From assembly GCF_003151135.1 (NCBI RefSeq), contig NZ_QEQK01000009.1:1-64000 (forward strand): a stretch of DNA of 64,000 bases. The letters are read 5' to 3'. The notes under the pieces were generated by a model. That model had not been told where the DNA came from, searched no databases, and saw only the letters and a list, made by a program, of their open reading frames with translations. The stretch comes from Abyssibacter profundi. Lineage in GTDB: Bacteria; Pseudomonadota; Gammaproteobacteria; Nevskiales; OUC007. Shown one piece after another: positions 8,139-17,532 of the stretch; positions within the stretch are counted from its first letter, which is position 1; the number at the start of each line of letters is the position of its first letter. The translations under genes and the position numbers were made by a program.

Positions 8139-8161
8139 TAATACCATGAAAAATACCATGC
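8139..8161. repeat. Left subterminal repeat, candidate arm-type site
   Basis: ATACCATGAAAAATACCATG at 8141-8160 is itself a double ATACCATG. A near-identical copy in the same orientation is at 26158-26177. The pair sits inside the two island ends, where arm-type integrase sites usually lie; this role is inferred. Confidence 0.5.
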
Positions 8162-8167
8162 TCAGAA

Positions 8168-8206
8168 ATTTATTAAAAATAAATCCTTTTTTTGAAAACG
8201 GGTCAA
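8168..8206 (-). promoter_or_regulatory. Candidate promoter reading toward tadA
   Basis: The 228 bases between the left att site and copS hold no gene and are AT-rich. On the minus strand TTGACC (8201-8206) is followed by a long AT-rich stretch (about 8168-8187) offering -10-like TTTATT or TTTAAT. It could supply the transcription that tadA lost; weak evidence only. Confidence 0.3.
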
Positions 8207-8310
8207 TTCAAAGGCCGCGAGCCAACCAGCCTTGACCAAAATCCTACCAGCACTATAGAAATGCTCCATCCCTATTGAATATCAACAGCCTAATACTGAC
8301 GTTCACAATT

Positions 8311-9774
8311 TTACAGTTCTCTCGACACGAGCCTTCGATGCAAACCACGCATCGCAATATTCCCTGCATCACCTGTTCTGGGAAATCTGATCGTAAAGCG
8401 CGTGACGCCGCGTTCGGAGATCACCGCGATGTTTCCTTCATGGGCCTCGACTATGGACTTGACGATAGCCAGCCCCAAGCCAGCACCTTCGCTTTGGCGT
8501 TGCCGGGAAGGATCGACCCGGTAAAACCGGTCGAAAATCCTGAGCAAATGCTCGGCTGGAATTTCTGGCCCCGGATTCTGTACGCTGAGTAACGCCCTAC
8601 CCTCACCCGATGAATCCAGCCGGATCAGCACACTTGCCCCCGCGGGCGCATGACGTAGGGCATTGGACAGCAGATTAGATAACGCGCGCCTCAGCATGGC
8701 GCGGTCACCCTGTATGATCGGCGCCTTTCCCTCCAATACCAATTCGATGTGTTTTTCCTCCGCCAGCGCCTCGAAAAAATCGAACAGCTCGCGCACTTCA
8801 CGAGCCAGATCCAGCGGTTCCCAGACAGGCTTGAGCAGGCCGTGTTCGCTCTGGGCCAGCCAGAGCATGTCATTAACCATTTTGGTCAGGCGCTCCTGTT
8901 CTTCCAGGTTTGAATATAACAGTTCGCGATATTCTTCCAGGCTTCTGGACTTACCCAAACCCACCTGGGTCTGGGTGATCAGGTTGGTTAGCGGTGTGCG
9001 CAATTCATGGGCGATATCAGCAGAGAAATGAGAAAGTCGAACAAAACTGTCCTCCAATCGCCCAATCATATGGTTGAACGAATCAACCAGCGTTTTCAGC
9101 TCCCCCGGTACGGTATCGGGATCGAGACGCACATGCAGCCGATCCGCCTGGACATTACCCATAGACTCACTGAGAGTACGTATTGGGGCATACCCCTGAT
9201 GCACGCCATACCAGGCCGCCAGGAGAGTGATGGCCCCTGCCGCCACCATGATCATCCACAAACTGCGACGAAAATTTTCCAGAAAGTGGATGTGGAAATC
9301 CATATCGATGGCAGCAATGATGCGATAGTCCTGACCACCGATACGAGCTTGGGTGGCAGTGCCACGGTAGGTTTTGCCATCAGATTGCCAGGTGTAAAGA
9401 TTGTCTACCTGGATGCGGGCCACAGGGGCATAGGTGTTCGCCTGTAGCAAAGATCCGGTATCCACGGAACTATAGACCAAACGTCCAGTATCATCCCAAA
9501 CTTGAAAATAGACGCCGTGATGGCCAGACACAGCTCGCGCAAGGGCGTCCTCCGGAGCCAGACCCTGATCCTTCGCCGTTTGCAGGGCCTTCTCAACAGC
9601 ACGGGTAATCACCACCAATTCGTCGGCATCCTGTTCAGCAAAATGGCGCTCTACCTCGTTTTGCACCAGATGGCCGATCATCAGCAGACTCAGGCTGATG
9701 GCGATCGCGACAAACAACATCACCCGGCTGTTGAGTGACAGCGGTCGTCTCCGGACGAGGCTAACCTTCGTCAT
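8311..9774 (-). CDS. copS: Heavy-metal sensor histidine kinase (CopS/CusS type)
   Basis: A 487-residue membrane kinase, starting [10 protein letters not shown] and overlapping the regulator gene by 14 bases. Two membrane segments (about 16-36 and 173-193) enclose a periplasmic sensor domain. A HAMP region follows, then the phospho-acceptor His in [16 protein letters not shown] (about residue 255), the N box [13 protein letters not shown] and the G box [12 protein letters not shown]. The layout and the long periplasmic loop match CusS/CopS sensors for periplasmic Cu(I) or Ag(I). It should phosphorylate the adjacent response regulator. On the minus strand it lies directly upstream of tadA. Confidence 0.88.
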   Translation of the reverse strand: MTKVSLVRRRPLSLNSRVMLFVAIAISLSLLMIGHLVQNEVERHFAEQDADELVVITRAVEKALQTAKDQGLAPEDALARAVSGHHGVYFQVWDDTGRLVYSSVDTGSLLQANTYAPVARIQVDNLYTWQSDGKTYRGTATQARIGGQDYRIIAAIDMDFHIHFLENFRRSLWMIMVAAGAITLLAAWYGVHQGYAPIRTLSESMGNVQADRLHVRLDPDTVPGELKTLVDSFNHMIGRLEDSFVRLSHFSADIAHELRTPLTNLITQTQVGLGKSRSLEEYRELLYSNLEEQERLTKMVNDMLWLAQSEHGLLKPVWEPLDLAREVRELFDFFEALAEEKHIELVLEGKAPIIQGDRAMLRRALSNLLSNALRHAPAGASVLIRLDSSGEGRALLSVQNPGPEIPAEHLLRIFDRFYRVDPSRQRQSEGAGLGLAIVKSIVEAHEGNIAVISERGVTRFTIRFPRTGDAGNIAMRGLHRRLVSREL

Positions 9775-10453
9775 GGTCGTCTTCAACCTCCAGCTTGTAA
9801 CCCATGCCACGCACGGTGTGAATCAGCTTGGGCTCAAAATCGTCATCGATTTTTGCTCTTAGGCGCCGTATGGCCACATCAATCACATTGGTGTCGGAAT
9901 CGAAGTTCATGTCCCATACCTGGGAGGCGATCAAGGAGCGCGGTAATACTTCACCCTGCCGCCGGACCAACAGTTCCAGCAGGCAAAACTCCTTGTGGCT
10001 GAGATTGATCCTGCGACCGGCGCGCGTGGCCCGGTGCCGCGGCAAATCCAGGGTGAGGTCGGCGACCCTGATCTGATCCGTCATCACCGGCACCGCACTG
10101 CGGCGCAACAGAGTGCGCACCCGGGCCAGCAGTTCGGCAAAAGCGAAGGGCTTGACCAGGTAATCATCAGCCCCCAATTCAAGGCCTTTAACGCGGTCAT
10201 CCACGCTGTCGCGGGCGGTCAGGAACAGCACTGGTGTCTGACGGCCAGCCTCGCGCAACGACTGCACGATTCGCCAGCCGTCAACATCCGGCAGCATGAC
10301 GTCCAGCACCAGCAAATCAAAGGTCTCGGTCATCGCCAAATGATGGCCGTCGAGGCCATTGCGCACCAGCGTGACCAGAAAGCCCGCCTCGGTCAGTCCC
10401 TGCTGTAAATAATCGCCGGTCTTGATTTCGTCTTCGACCACCAATAGCCGCAT
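9761..10453 (-). CDS. copR: Copper response regulator (CopR/CusR type)
   Basis: A 230-residue OmpR-class regulator. The receiver domain has the acidic pocket (VVEDEIKTG), the phospho-acceptor Asp in [10 protein letters not shown] (about residue 51) and the conserved Lys in [10 protein letters not shown] (about 101). The C-terminal winged helix contains [11 protein letters not shown] and [18 protein letters not shown], close to CusR, CopR and PcoR. It is expected to bind the dyad in the 184-base gap to copA and to activate both directions. It overlaps copS, so the two are translationally coupled. Confidence 0.9.
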   Translation of the reverse strand: MRLLVVEDEIKTGDYLQQGLTEAGFLVTLVRNGLDGHHLAMTETFDLLVLDVMLPDVDGWRIVQSLREAGRQTPVLFLTARDSVDDRVKGLELGADDYLVKPFAFAELLARVRTLLRRSAVPVMTDQIRVADLTLDLPRHRATRAGRRINLSHKEFCLLELLVRRQGEVLPRSLIASQVWDMNFDSDTNVIDVAIRRLRAKIDDDFEPKLIHTVRGMGYKLEVEDDHDEG

Positions 10454-10531
10454 CGTTGCACTGCTCCGTATGTTCAGAATGCGTTTGGAAACAGCCTAAA
10501 CCTGGCTAACCCACAAGAAGATGACGACTAG

Positions 10532-10547
10532 ATTACAACTTTGTCAT
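10532..10547. promoter_or_regulatory. Putative CopR/CusR operator (cop box)
   Basis: ATTACAA-CT-TTGTCAT is an imperfect 7+2+7 dyad with six of seven pairs, close to the known cop/cus box core (TGACAA-nn-TTGTCA). It lies between the divergent copR and copA genes, about 90 bases from each start. Confidence 0.6.
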
Positions 10548-10637
10548 TTTGAAGTCATGCGGGTGACAGGCTCGGCTCGCTAGTATGCGGAGTCAGAACG
10601 TGGAACAACCATCACTTATTCGAAAAGAGATTGACTC

Positions 10638-12512
10638 ATGACCCATGGTTTCCCCCGACCCAAGCAGCCCTGGCAGCTTAGTCGCCGCCGCTTCGTGCAG
10701 GGCCTGGCAGCCGGTGGCGTGCTGGCCGCCACACCGTCCTGGTTGCAGGCCGCCGCAAAAGGCGCGACCGCGCTGGGCTCGGCACCGGTACTCAGCGGCC
10801 GTGAAATCGACCTGGTAATCGCCGCAACACCTGTCAATTTTACCGGTGTCACACGTATGGCTACCACCATCAACGGCTCCATTCCGGCACCGACGCTACG
10901 GCTGCGCGAGGGCGATGACGTCACCATCCGCGTCACCAACCGATTACCTGTTTCTACCTCTATTCACTGGCACGGCATCTTGCTGCCCTATCAAATGGAT
11001 GGTGTGCCGGGGATCAGCTACCCAGGCATCGCACCGGGAGAAACCTTTGTTTATCGCTTTACACTTCGGCAGAGCGGCACCTATTGGTACCACAGTCACT
11101 CCGGCTTTCAGGAGATGACCGGGATGTACGGCGCCCTGATCATTGAGCCGCGGGCAGGCGAAAGACACCGTGCCGACCAGGATTATGTGGTGCAGCTGTC
11201 CGACTGGACCGACGAAGATCCAATGCATACCTTCAGCAAGCTGAAAGTACAAAGCGATGTCTACAACTTCAATCAGCCCACCTTTTTCGATTTCACAGCC
11301 GATGTTTCAAAGATGGGCTTACAGGCAGCCCTGGAAAAGCGCCAGATGTGGAACCAGATGCGGATGAACCCGACCGATCTGGCGGACCTGTCGGCGGCCA
11401 CCCTCACCTTCCTAATGAATGGCACCACCCCGGCGGGCAATTGGAGCGGGTTGTTCCAGCGCGGTGATCGCGTACGGCTGCGGTTTATCAATGCCGCCAG
11501 CAATAGCTTTTATGATGTTCGCATTCCCGGCTTGAAGTTAACGGTGATCCAGGCAGATGGCCAGGATGTCGAGCCGGTCACTGTGGATGAATTCCGCTTT
11601 GGCCCCGGCGAAACCTACGATGTCATGGTCGAGCCACAGGACGACGCTTATACGATCTTCGCCCAGAGCATGGAACGCAGCGGCTATGCCCGCGGCACCC
11701 TGACCGTGCGGCAAGGCTTAACCGCTCCAGTACCAGATCCTGACCCGGTTGAGTGGTTGACCATGGCTGACATGATGGGGGCTATGAGTCATGGCACTGG
11801 TCACGAAGGCATGAATCATAGCGGTATGGATCAGGGGTCCATGAGCATGGGTGCCATGGATCACAGCACCATGGATCATTCCCAGATGCACGGTGGCATG
11901 GCCATGGATCACAGTATGCACGGCATGCAGCGGGCTTCTGATAACCCTCTTGCCAAACCCTCATCCACCATACGCCACGCACGAACTGAATACGCTGCTT
12001 CGGTGGATATGCGAGTGGACATGCCACGCACCAATCTCGACGACCCGGGTATTGGCTTGCGCAACTTAAGCCAGCGTGGGTTGCGCCCACAGGGTCACCG
12101 AGTGCTGACGCTGGCCGACCTGAAATCCATCGATGGTGTGCTGGATGACCGCCGCCCGCCCGCGAGGGAGCTGGAACTACACCTTACCGGCAATATGGAA
12201 CGCTATAGCTGGTCTTTCGACGGACTCGAATTCGGTAAAAGCACACCGGTCTCCCTGCGCCACAATGAACGCGTTAGAATCATTCTGCAAAACGACACCA
12301 TGATGACCCACCCAATGCATTTACACGGCATGTGGAGCGAACTGGAAACCGATCAGGGTAAATTGCGGGTTCGCCGCCATACCATTCCCGTGCAACCAGC
12401 GCAGCGTATCAGTTATCTGACCACACCCCATGACTTGGGCCGCTGGGCCTGGCATTGCCATTTGCTGTTTCATATGGATGCGGGCATGTTCCGCGAAGTG
12501 GTGGTGTCATGA
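10638..12512 (+). CDS. copA: CopA-type multicopper oxidase
   Basis: A 624-residue periplasmic oxidase that probably oxidises Cu(I) to less toxic Cu(II). The N-terminus has a twin-arginine signal (SRRRFVQGLAAGG). All four copper motifs are visible: HWHG (about residue 114), HSHSG (about 154), HPMHLHG (about 556) and HCHLLFHMDAGM (about 608). A Met/His-rich insert with repeated MDHS and GMxH units spans about 377-430, typical of CopA and PcoA. It is divergent from copRS and followed by copB with an ATGA overlap. The symbol is shared in common use with the P-type ATPase, which is a different protein. Confidence 0.93.
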   Translation: MTHGFPRPKQPWQLSRRRFVQGLAAGGVLAATPSWLQAAAKGATALGSAPVLSGREIDLVIAATPVNFTGVTRMATTINGSIPAPTLRLREGDDVTIRVTNRLPVSTSIHWHGILLPYQMDGVPGISYPGIAPGETFVYRFTLRQSGTYWYHSHSGFQEMTGMYGALIIEPRAGERHRADQDYVVQLSDWTDEDPMHTFSKLKVQSDVYNFNQPTFFDFTADVSKMGLQAALEKRQMWNQMRMNPTDLADLSAATLTFLMNGTTPAGNWSGLFQRGDRVRLRFINAASNSFYDVRIPGLKLTVIQADGQDVEPVTVDEFRFGPGETYDVMVEPQDDAYTIFAQSMERSGYARGTLTVRQGLTAPVPDPDPVEWLTMADMMGAMSHGTGHEGMNHSGMDQGSMSMGAMDHSTMDHSQMHGGMAMDHSMHGMQRASDNPLAKPSSTIRHARTEYAASVDMRVDMPRTNLDDPGIGLRNLSQRGLRPQGHRVLTLADLKSIDGVLDDRRPPARELELHLTGNMERYSWSFDGLEFGKSTPVSLRHNERVRIILQNDTMMTHPMHLHGMWSELETDQGKLRVRRHTIPVQPAQRISYLTTPHDLGRWAWHCHLLFHMDAGMFREVVVS

Positions 12513-13354
12513 GGCTTAATACGGTGAAATATCTCACAACACTGGTTTTTATTGTCGGCGCACTTCAAGTGAATACGGTACTGGCACAAATGGATCACGG
12601 CGAGATGCAAATGCAAGGTGGCAAAGCGCCTGCCGATGCCCGCGATCCCCACGCTTATTCCGATGGTTACACCTTGACCGAAGGCCCCTATGCACAGCCG
12701 GGGCCGCGGCAACTGAAACTGGCGGACGAGCACGCCTTCTGGTCCGTTCTGGGCGATCGCCTGGAGTATCACGAAGACAGCGAGAGCACGGTTTACGATA
12801 TACAGGCCTGGTATGGCACCACCTACAACCGCTTTGTCATCAAAGCGGAGGGTGATATCGCAGACGGCACGCTGGAAGAAAGTTCAACCGACCTGTTGTG
12901 GGGCCATGCGCTTAATGCCTATTTCGACACTCAGCTCGGCGTTCGACTCGACCAGTATAACGAAGGTAAGGATCGCCAGTGGCTGGCAATTGGTATCCAA
13001 GGCCTGGCACCCTACTGGTTTGAGCTGGATGTGACTGCGTATGTTGGCGACGACGGTCGGACCGCATTCTCTGCCGAGACCGAGTACGAGTTGCTGCTGA
13101 CACAGCGGCTCATTTTACAGCCCCGCGCGGAACTGAATCTGTATGGCAAGGATGATCTTGATAATAGATTGGGGTCGGGCCTCTCGGATCTCGCGGTGGG
13201 CTTGCGCCTGCGTTACGAATTCAGCCGTCAATTTGCACCCTACATCGGTGTGGAATGGACAGACACCTATGGCGACACAGCCGATTACCGCCGTGCGGCA
13301 GGCGAAGATACGTCAGGCACCCAATTCGTCGCAGGACTGCGATTCTGGTTTTAA
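12509..13354 (+). CDS. copB: Copper resistance protein B, outer membrane
   Basis: Start ATG 12509 overlaps the copA stop by four bases and gives MRLNTVKYLTTLVFIVGAL, a signal peptide. The mature protein begins with a short Met/His segment (QMDHGEMQMQGG), then the CopB domain with family hallmarks such as DIQAWYGTTYNRFVIKAEG and the repeated amphipathic strands of a small outer-membrane barrel, ending in a C-terminal Phe (GLRFWF). The product has 281 residues. It acts with CopA in periplasmic and outer-membrane copper sequestration. Confidence 0.9.
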   Translation: MRLNTVKYLTTLVFIVGALQVNTVLAQMDHGEMQMQGGKAPADARDPHAYSDGYTLTEGPYAQPGPRQLKLADEHAFWSVLGDRLEYHEDSESTVYDIQAWYGTTYNRFVIKAEGDIADGTLEESSTDLLWGHALNAYFDTQLGVRLDQYNEGKDRQWLAIGIQGLAPYWFELDVTAYVGDDGRTAFSAETEYELLLTQRLILQPRAELNLYGKDDLDNRLGSGLSDLAVGLRLRYEFSRQFAPYIGVEWTDTYGDTADYRRAAGEDTSGTQFVAGLRFWF

Positions 13355-13411
13355 CAATAACCAAGTTGATACGGAAACTTTTCAAACACCTATGAGGAAC
13401 ACCTTATTACT

Positions 13412-13699
13412 ATGAAAACACTAGCCACTGTCATCGTGCTCTCCACACTGGGCATCGCTTTATCTGCACAGGCCCATGATCCTAAAGAGCATATGAAAGA
13501 CGCTGAAAAGCCGGATTGTGCAGCCATGACAAATATGGATCACAGCAAGATGGATATGAATGATCCCGTGATGCAAGCCATGATGAAACAATGCATGAAT
13601 GACATGCATCATAACGACTCTAAAAAGGATCAAGCGCAGGCTGATCATCAGGACAACGAAAAAAGCTCAGGCGAGCAACATTCAGAACACCAACACTGA
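13412..13699 (+). CDS. Small exported His/Met-rich metal-binding protein
   Basis: A 95-residue protein with a signal peptide ending at SAQA (about residue 21). The mature 74 residues are rich in Met, His and Asp (MDHSKMDMNDP, MKQCMNDMHHND, EQHSEHQH) and look like a soluble copper sponge. No named family is recognised. It sits between copB and the cytochrome gene on the same strand, so co-regulation by CopR is likely. Confidence 0.8.
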   Translation: MKTLATVIVLSTLGIALSAQAHDPKEHMKDAEKPDCAAMTNMDHSKMDMNDPVMQAMMKQCMNDMHHNDSKKDQAQADHQDNEKSSGEQHSEHQH

Positions 13700-13717
13700 T
13701 CAACCCAAGGAGTTTTC

Positions 13718-14299
13718 ATGTCGGCGCTCACCACCTTTATCAAAAGTCTGGTCATTACCGCTGTCATCGCGCTGGTGGGTGGTGGGCTGTTTCTCTATTC
13801 AGGTCTCTACCCCATGGGAGCCGATGTACCACACAATCGGCCGACCTACTGGCTACTGGAAACCTTGCGTGAACGTTCAGTTGCACGTGCTGCCAGTGAC
13901 ATTAAGGTTCCTGGCGACCTAAACGCACCGGAGCGGTTACTGGCGGGTGGCGCCGACTACAATGATATGTGTGCAGGGTGCCATTTGAAGCCGGGTAAAA
14001 CCGAAAGTGATTTCACCCTGGGGTTATATCCCACACCACCCAACCTAACTCTAGCGGGTGATGAACATGGACACGATCATACCGGTAACACCGAAAATGA
14101 CGACGAGGCCAGTAAACGACAATTCTGGATTGTTAAACATGGCATCAAGGCCTCGGGCATGCCCGCCTGGGGACCGGGGCATGACGATGAACGTATCTGG
14201 AACATGGTGGCGTTCCTGAAGCAGTTGCCGGAACTGTCTCCCGACCAATACCAGATACTCACCGCACGTGGGCAAGACTCGGAAGGGCATGGTCACTGA
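13718..14299 (+). CDS. Membrane-anchored monohaem cytochrome c
   Basis: A 193-residue protein with an N-terminal membrane segment (about 10-30) and one haem-binding motif, CAGCH (about residue 87), followed by KPGKTESDFTLGLYPTPPNL. A likely axial Met lies in ASGMPAWGPGHDDERIW (about 148). A His/Asp-rich loop (GDEHGHDHTGN) sits between them. Such cytochromes are common beside copper genes and may take electrons from copper oxidation; that role is inferred. It ends the plus-strand copper operon. Confidence 0.85.
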   Translation: MSALTTFIKSLVITAVIALVGGGLFLYSGLYPMGADVPHNRPTYWLLETLRERSVARAASDIKVPGDLNAPERLLAGGADYNDMCAGCHLKPGKTESDFTLGLYPTPPNLTLAGDEHGHDHTGNTENDDEASKRQFWIVKHGIKASGMPAWGPGHDDERIWNMVAFLKQLPELSPDQYQILTARGQDSEGHGH

Positions 14300-14323
14300 T
14301 ATGGCACCTCATAATCCTTCGGC

Positions 14324-14578
14324 TTACTGCAAGCGGTTGTAAATAGCCGCCAGCAACCACCCGGCGATACCCGCTGACACTGACCAAGCCACCAGTCCCA
14401 CAACAACGCCAGTGAATGTCAAATGCCAACCCATCTCATTCAGTTGCATATGCACCATTTCCCCAGACATGGATAACATCATGGCGGGCATTAACATCAC
14501 CAACAGGCTGCAAGCCAGCCACAGTATCGCCGCGGTAATCGCGCTGGCTATCCCGAATTTGAACGCATTAAGTGTCAT
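14324..14578 (-). CDS. DUF5676-like small membrane protein
   Basis: An 84-residue protein with two membrane segments (about 8-33 and 53-78) joined by a short loop rich in Met (MLSMSGEMVHMQLNEMGWH). The pattern matches small DUF5676-type proteins often seen beside heavy-metal genes. Function unknown; the Met-rich loop would face the periplasm and might touch copper. Confidence 0.7.
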   Translation of the reverse strand: MTLNAFKFGIASAITAAILWLACSLLVMLMPAMMLSMSGEMVHMQLNEMGWHLTFTGVVVGLVAWSVSAGIAGWLLAAIYNRLQ

Positions 14579-14625
14579 GACTATTCCTCCGTTTATGGTG
14601 GTGTATCTGCAATAAATTAGTGTCT

Positions 14626-15084
14626 CTACATATCCCCGAACCGGTTGGCAGACTGCACCATACGCATCATTTCGTGTTCCTCCAGCGACCGGAGTGATTC
14701 TATCAACTCCTTGGCAGAGGGGATATCCGCCCTTGAGGCGAGATAGCGATACAGCTCAATCACCTGCTGATGCTGATCGACAATCACCTCCATGATTTGC
14801 GCGGCATCAAGCTCGGCAAAAGGCGCGTCGCAATGTGCATGTCGGACGATAGGATGCTTTGCCACATATTCCATACACCAGGTGTTCAGCGCATGTTCAT
14901 CGCCCGAGGTTTCGAAGCCATTGACAACTTTTGTGAGACTTTTTTCGTGATCGGACAGGTAAGCAAGAATCATCCGGGCCCGTTCATCCGTATTCTTGTC
15001 TGCGCAATGGGATAAGCACTGACTGAGATGTTGGTGAAATTCCCGGGTCCAGTGCAGCACATCTTTTAAGGTTTCAATTTGCAT
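14626..15084 (-). CDS. Helical-bundle protein, ferritin- or hemerythrin-like
   Basis: No family is firmly recognised. The 152-residue product is entirely helical in character, with His, Glu and Cys on several helices (WTREFHQHLSQCLSHCADKN, LSDHEKSLTKVV, HPIVRHAHCDAPFAELD, LEEHEMMRMVQ). That spacing suggests a four-helix bundle that could hold a metal or a di-iron site. No signal peptide, so cytoplasmic. It lies in the metal island between DUF5676 and a permease gene. Confidence 0.6.
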   Translation of the reverse strand: MQIETLKDVLHWTREFHQHLSQCLSHCADKNTDERARMILAYLSDHEKSLTKVVNGFETSGDEHALNTWCMEYVAKHPIVRHAHCDAPFAELDAAQIMEVIVDQHQQVIELYRYLASRADIPSAKELIESLRSLEEHEMMRMVQSANRFGDM

Positions 15085-15116
15085 AATTTTTTCTCAGTTG
15101 TGGATTGACTCATCGA

Positions 15117-15218
15117 TTAGAGTCTCAAAAAGTCACGATAGCTGCGCATACACACCACCAGTTCCTGGTGGGTGTCGATGCCCATATAGATCGCTTTAAG
15201 TGTGCTAACTTGATCCAT
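15117..15218 (-). CDS. Possible 33-residue small protein
   Basis: A short reading frame, MDQVSTLKAIYMGIDTHQEL onward, ends in TAA 32 bases before the helical-bundle gene. GGAG precedes the ATG by seven bases. It fills most of an otherwise empty 208-base gap. No homology is recognised; it could be a real leader-sized protein or the remnant of a longer gene. Confidence 0.35.
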   Translation of the reverse strand: MDQVSTLKAIYMGIDTHQELVVCMRSYRDFLRL

Positions 15219-15292
15219 TACCATTCTCCAAACAACAAAAGTTAACCACTAGAGTCCCGTTCTGTGCCTGGCAGGCTTCCTCCACATGATTT

Positions 15293-16645
15293 TTAATGAT
15301 GATGTTCATGCGCCTGACTTTGGGACACAGCTTGCTTTCGTTTTTCAGATCCAAGGAATAGTTGCTCTCCGATCGCGATTAGCATCATTGTGACAACGGC
15401 CACACCCAACACAAATGGATCTGAATTCAACTTCACCCAAACGAACCCGCTTAGTGCAAGCGAATCTAATATAATCGCGGTAACGGGGACCCAGCTTTTG
15501 GCTTTAACATCGTCCAACAAGTAGCGCAGAACACCCCAGTGAATGGCGATATCCATCACCAGATAGAATATGATGCCAAGTGCTGCTATACGGGAAAGAT
15601 CAAAGAACGCGGTGAGCACAAGTCCAAGAACCACGGTGTACACCAATGTATGTTTCTGAATGCTACCCGGCATACCGAAATGGCTATGGGGCACCAACTT
15701 CATTTCCGTTAGCATCGCCAGCATTCTGGAGACCGCAAAAATACTGGCAAGAATCCCTCCCGCCGTCGCCAGCATGGCAATCGCAACGGTGAACCACACG
15801 CCGTACTCACCGAGTGCAGGTCGAGCGGCCGCAGCCAGGGAATAATCTCGAGTTTGAATAATCTCCCTGAGTGAGAGGTTACTGGCCACCGCAAAACCAA
15901 CCAATGTATAGATAACGACACAGGCAGCAATCGAAATAACAATGGCGCGACCAACATTGCGGTGTGGATCGATCACCTCGGAACCACTATTGGTAATAGT
16001 GGTAAAGCCTTTGAATGCCAGAATCCCCAGCGCTGTGGCGCCGAGGAAATTACTGGCTGAACCGGTCTCGCTTACATGGTCAAAGTCCACTGCCAGGCTA
16101 TCAGCTAACCAGATGCCGACGAGACCAAAGATTAGAATTCCACCAATTTTCAGTAGGCCGATAAACCCTGCAACCCCTTGAATCAACCGATTACCCAACA
16201 GGTTCACAATGAACGCCGCCAGAATTAGGGAGACGCCGAGTATAGGAGTCATTTGCCCTGAAGGGTCACCGCCAAATAATTGCATGGTGTAAGAACCGAA
16301 CGTACGCGCTAGAAAACTCTGCGCGATGACCATCGAAAAATACATAAGTAGTGCATTAAACGCAGTGGGCAACCGGTCGCCATAGGCCTTATGCAGATAC
16401 ATGCCGATCCCCCCTGCTGATGGGTAGGCATTGGATATTTTGATGTATGAGTAAGCACTGAAACCAACGATGATCGCGGCCGCGAGGAATGCCAATGGGA
16501 ATAATGCACCAGTCATCTCTGCCATTTGCCCGGTTAGCGCAAATATTCCTGCGCCGATCATCACCCCAGTCCCGAGCATCACCGTACCTGACAGAGAGAG
16601 GCTACCCTCGTCATAATGTGTCGAACGATCGTCTTTTTCCTTCAT
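15293..16645 (-). CDS. APC-superfamily amino acid permease
   Basis: A 450-residue transporter with about twelve membrane segments. The N-terminal signature GTGVMIGAGIFALTGQMAEM matches the first helix break of the APC family, with YPSAGGIGMYLHKAYG next. The C-terminus ends in a His cluster (QAHEHHH). The substrate is unknown. Related permeases occur in other metal islands; whether it moves an amino acid or a metal complex cannot be told. Confidence 0.8.
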   Translation of the reverse strand: MKEKDDRSTHYDEGSLSLSGTVMLGTGVMIGAGIFALTGQMAEMTGALFPLAFLAAAIIVGFSAYSYIKISNAYPSAGGIGMYLHKAYGDRLPTAFNALLMYFSMVIAQSFLARTFGSYTMQLFGGDPSGQMTPILGVSLILAAFIVNLLGNRLIQGVAGFIGLLKIGGILIFGLVGIWLADSLAVDFDHVSETGSASNFLGATALGILAFKGFTTITNSGSEVIDPHRNVGRAIVISIAACVVIYTLVGFAVASNLSLREIIQTRDYSLAAAARPALGEYGVWFTVAIAMLATAGGILASIFAVSRMLAMLTEMKLVPHSHFGMPGSIQKHTLVYTVVLGLVLTAFFDLSRIAALGIIFYLVMDIAIHWGVLRYLLDDVKAKSWVPVTAIILDSLALSGFVWVKLNSDPFVLGVAVVTMMLIAIGEQLFLGSEKRKQAVSQSQAHEHHH

Positions 16646-16756
16646 TCAGGACTCCTAAAAATAATGGTTAATCCCCTTTCTGGGCTTTCGGTGCAAGGTA
16701 TGCAGGCTGCTTAACTGCAATTCTCTATTTATCGACATTCACCATGGAGGTATACA

Positions 16757-17125
16757 CTAGCGCTTGCGGCCAGCGCCCGGGGGTATTTGATGACAGCTCC
16801 ACGGTTCGTGACTGGCGTTGTTTTTAACGTTCTGATCGACAAATTTGTAATAATCTTCTTTAAAATGCGTCCACCAATCATGGCTTACTTCGACGCCATG
16901 CTTTTTCAACACATCTTCGATACCATCCAGACAAATCCTGGAGGCGTCATAAGCAAGATTCAGCACATGACTTTTTTCATCAAAGGAAATGGCGTCGAGC
17001 CCGTAAAGCTGATCGACTTCAGCAACCACTGCTTGCAGGTTGTTCTGATCGGCAGGTTCCAGTTTTAAATGGCGTACCACAAGATTGATTTCTGATACGC
17101 CCAGCCGATGCTCTTTTTTGCTCAT
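16757..17125 (-). CDS. HMA-like protein with Cys/His tail (paralogue 2)
   Basis: A 122-residue protein with a ferredoxin-like HMA pattern (SEINLVVRHLKL, LNLAYDASRICLDGIEDVLKKHGVEV) but no MxCxxC metal loop. The tail reads NNASHEPWSCHQIPPGAG, with His and Cys that could form a metal site. It is a clear paralogue of the gene 12 bases upstream, sharing the YDAS, KHG, WW and HE...C...PP landmarks. Such proteins are sometimes annotated as cation transporters without evidence. Confidence 0.65.
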   Translation of the reverse strand: MSKKEHRLGVSEINLVVRHLKLEPADQNNLQAVVAEVDQLYGLDAISFDEKSHVLNLAYDASRICLDGIEDVLKKHGVEVSHDWWTHFKEDYYKFVDQNVKNNASHEPWSCHQIPPGAGRKR

Positions 17126-17137
17126 TTTCGATTTCCT

Positions 17138-17497
17138 CTAATGAGGCGGCATCTTGTTGCAACAATGCGCTTCATGCCTGGCGTTATCCTTGATATTTTC
17201 ATCCGTCTGTCGCTGCCAACTAAGCCTTGTACGGTTCCACCAACTATCTTTAATAACCGCGCCATGTTTTTCGACAATGGCGATCATTTCATCGATATTG
17301 TGGTGAGAGGCGTCATAGGCGATTTTGAGAGTACCTTTCGTCATGTTCAGCCAAACACGGTCAACACAAGGAAGTCCATCCAACTCCGCTGTGATAGCAT
17401 GCGCGTTACTTTCATTCACCCCGCGCAAACTTAAGCTGTGCTTGGTTAGAAAACCCGGATTGATACCCAGTCGATGCTCTGCCACCACTTTCTCCAA
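17138..17497 (-). CDS. HMA-like protein with Cys/His tail (paralogue 1)
   Basis: A 119-residue protein of the same type as its neighbour: a beta-alpha-beta HMA-like core (HSLSLRGVNESNAHAITAEL, LPCVDRVWLNM, LKIAYDASHHNIDEMIAIV) without the usual CxxC, followed by a Trp-rich helix and the tail DNARHEAHCCNKMPPH. The shared tail points to a conserved function, perhaps metal binding. The two genes follow each other with 12 bases between and were probably formed by tandem duplication. Confidence 0.65.
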   Translation of the reverse strand: MEKVVAEHRLGINPGFLTKHSLSLRGVNESNAHAITAELDGLPCVDRVWLNMTKGTLKIAYDASHHNIDEMIAIVEKHGAVIKDSWWNRTRLSWQRQTDENIKDNARHEAHCCNKMPPH

Positions 17498-17532
17498 ATT
17501 ATCGATTACTAACGATCAATAGTCCGCTTTGC

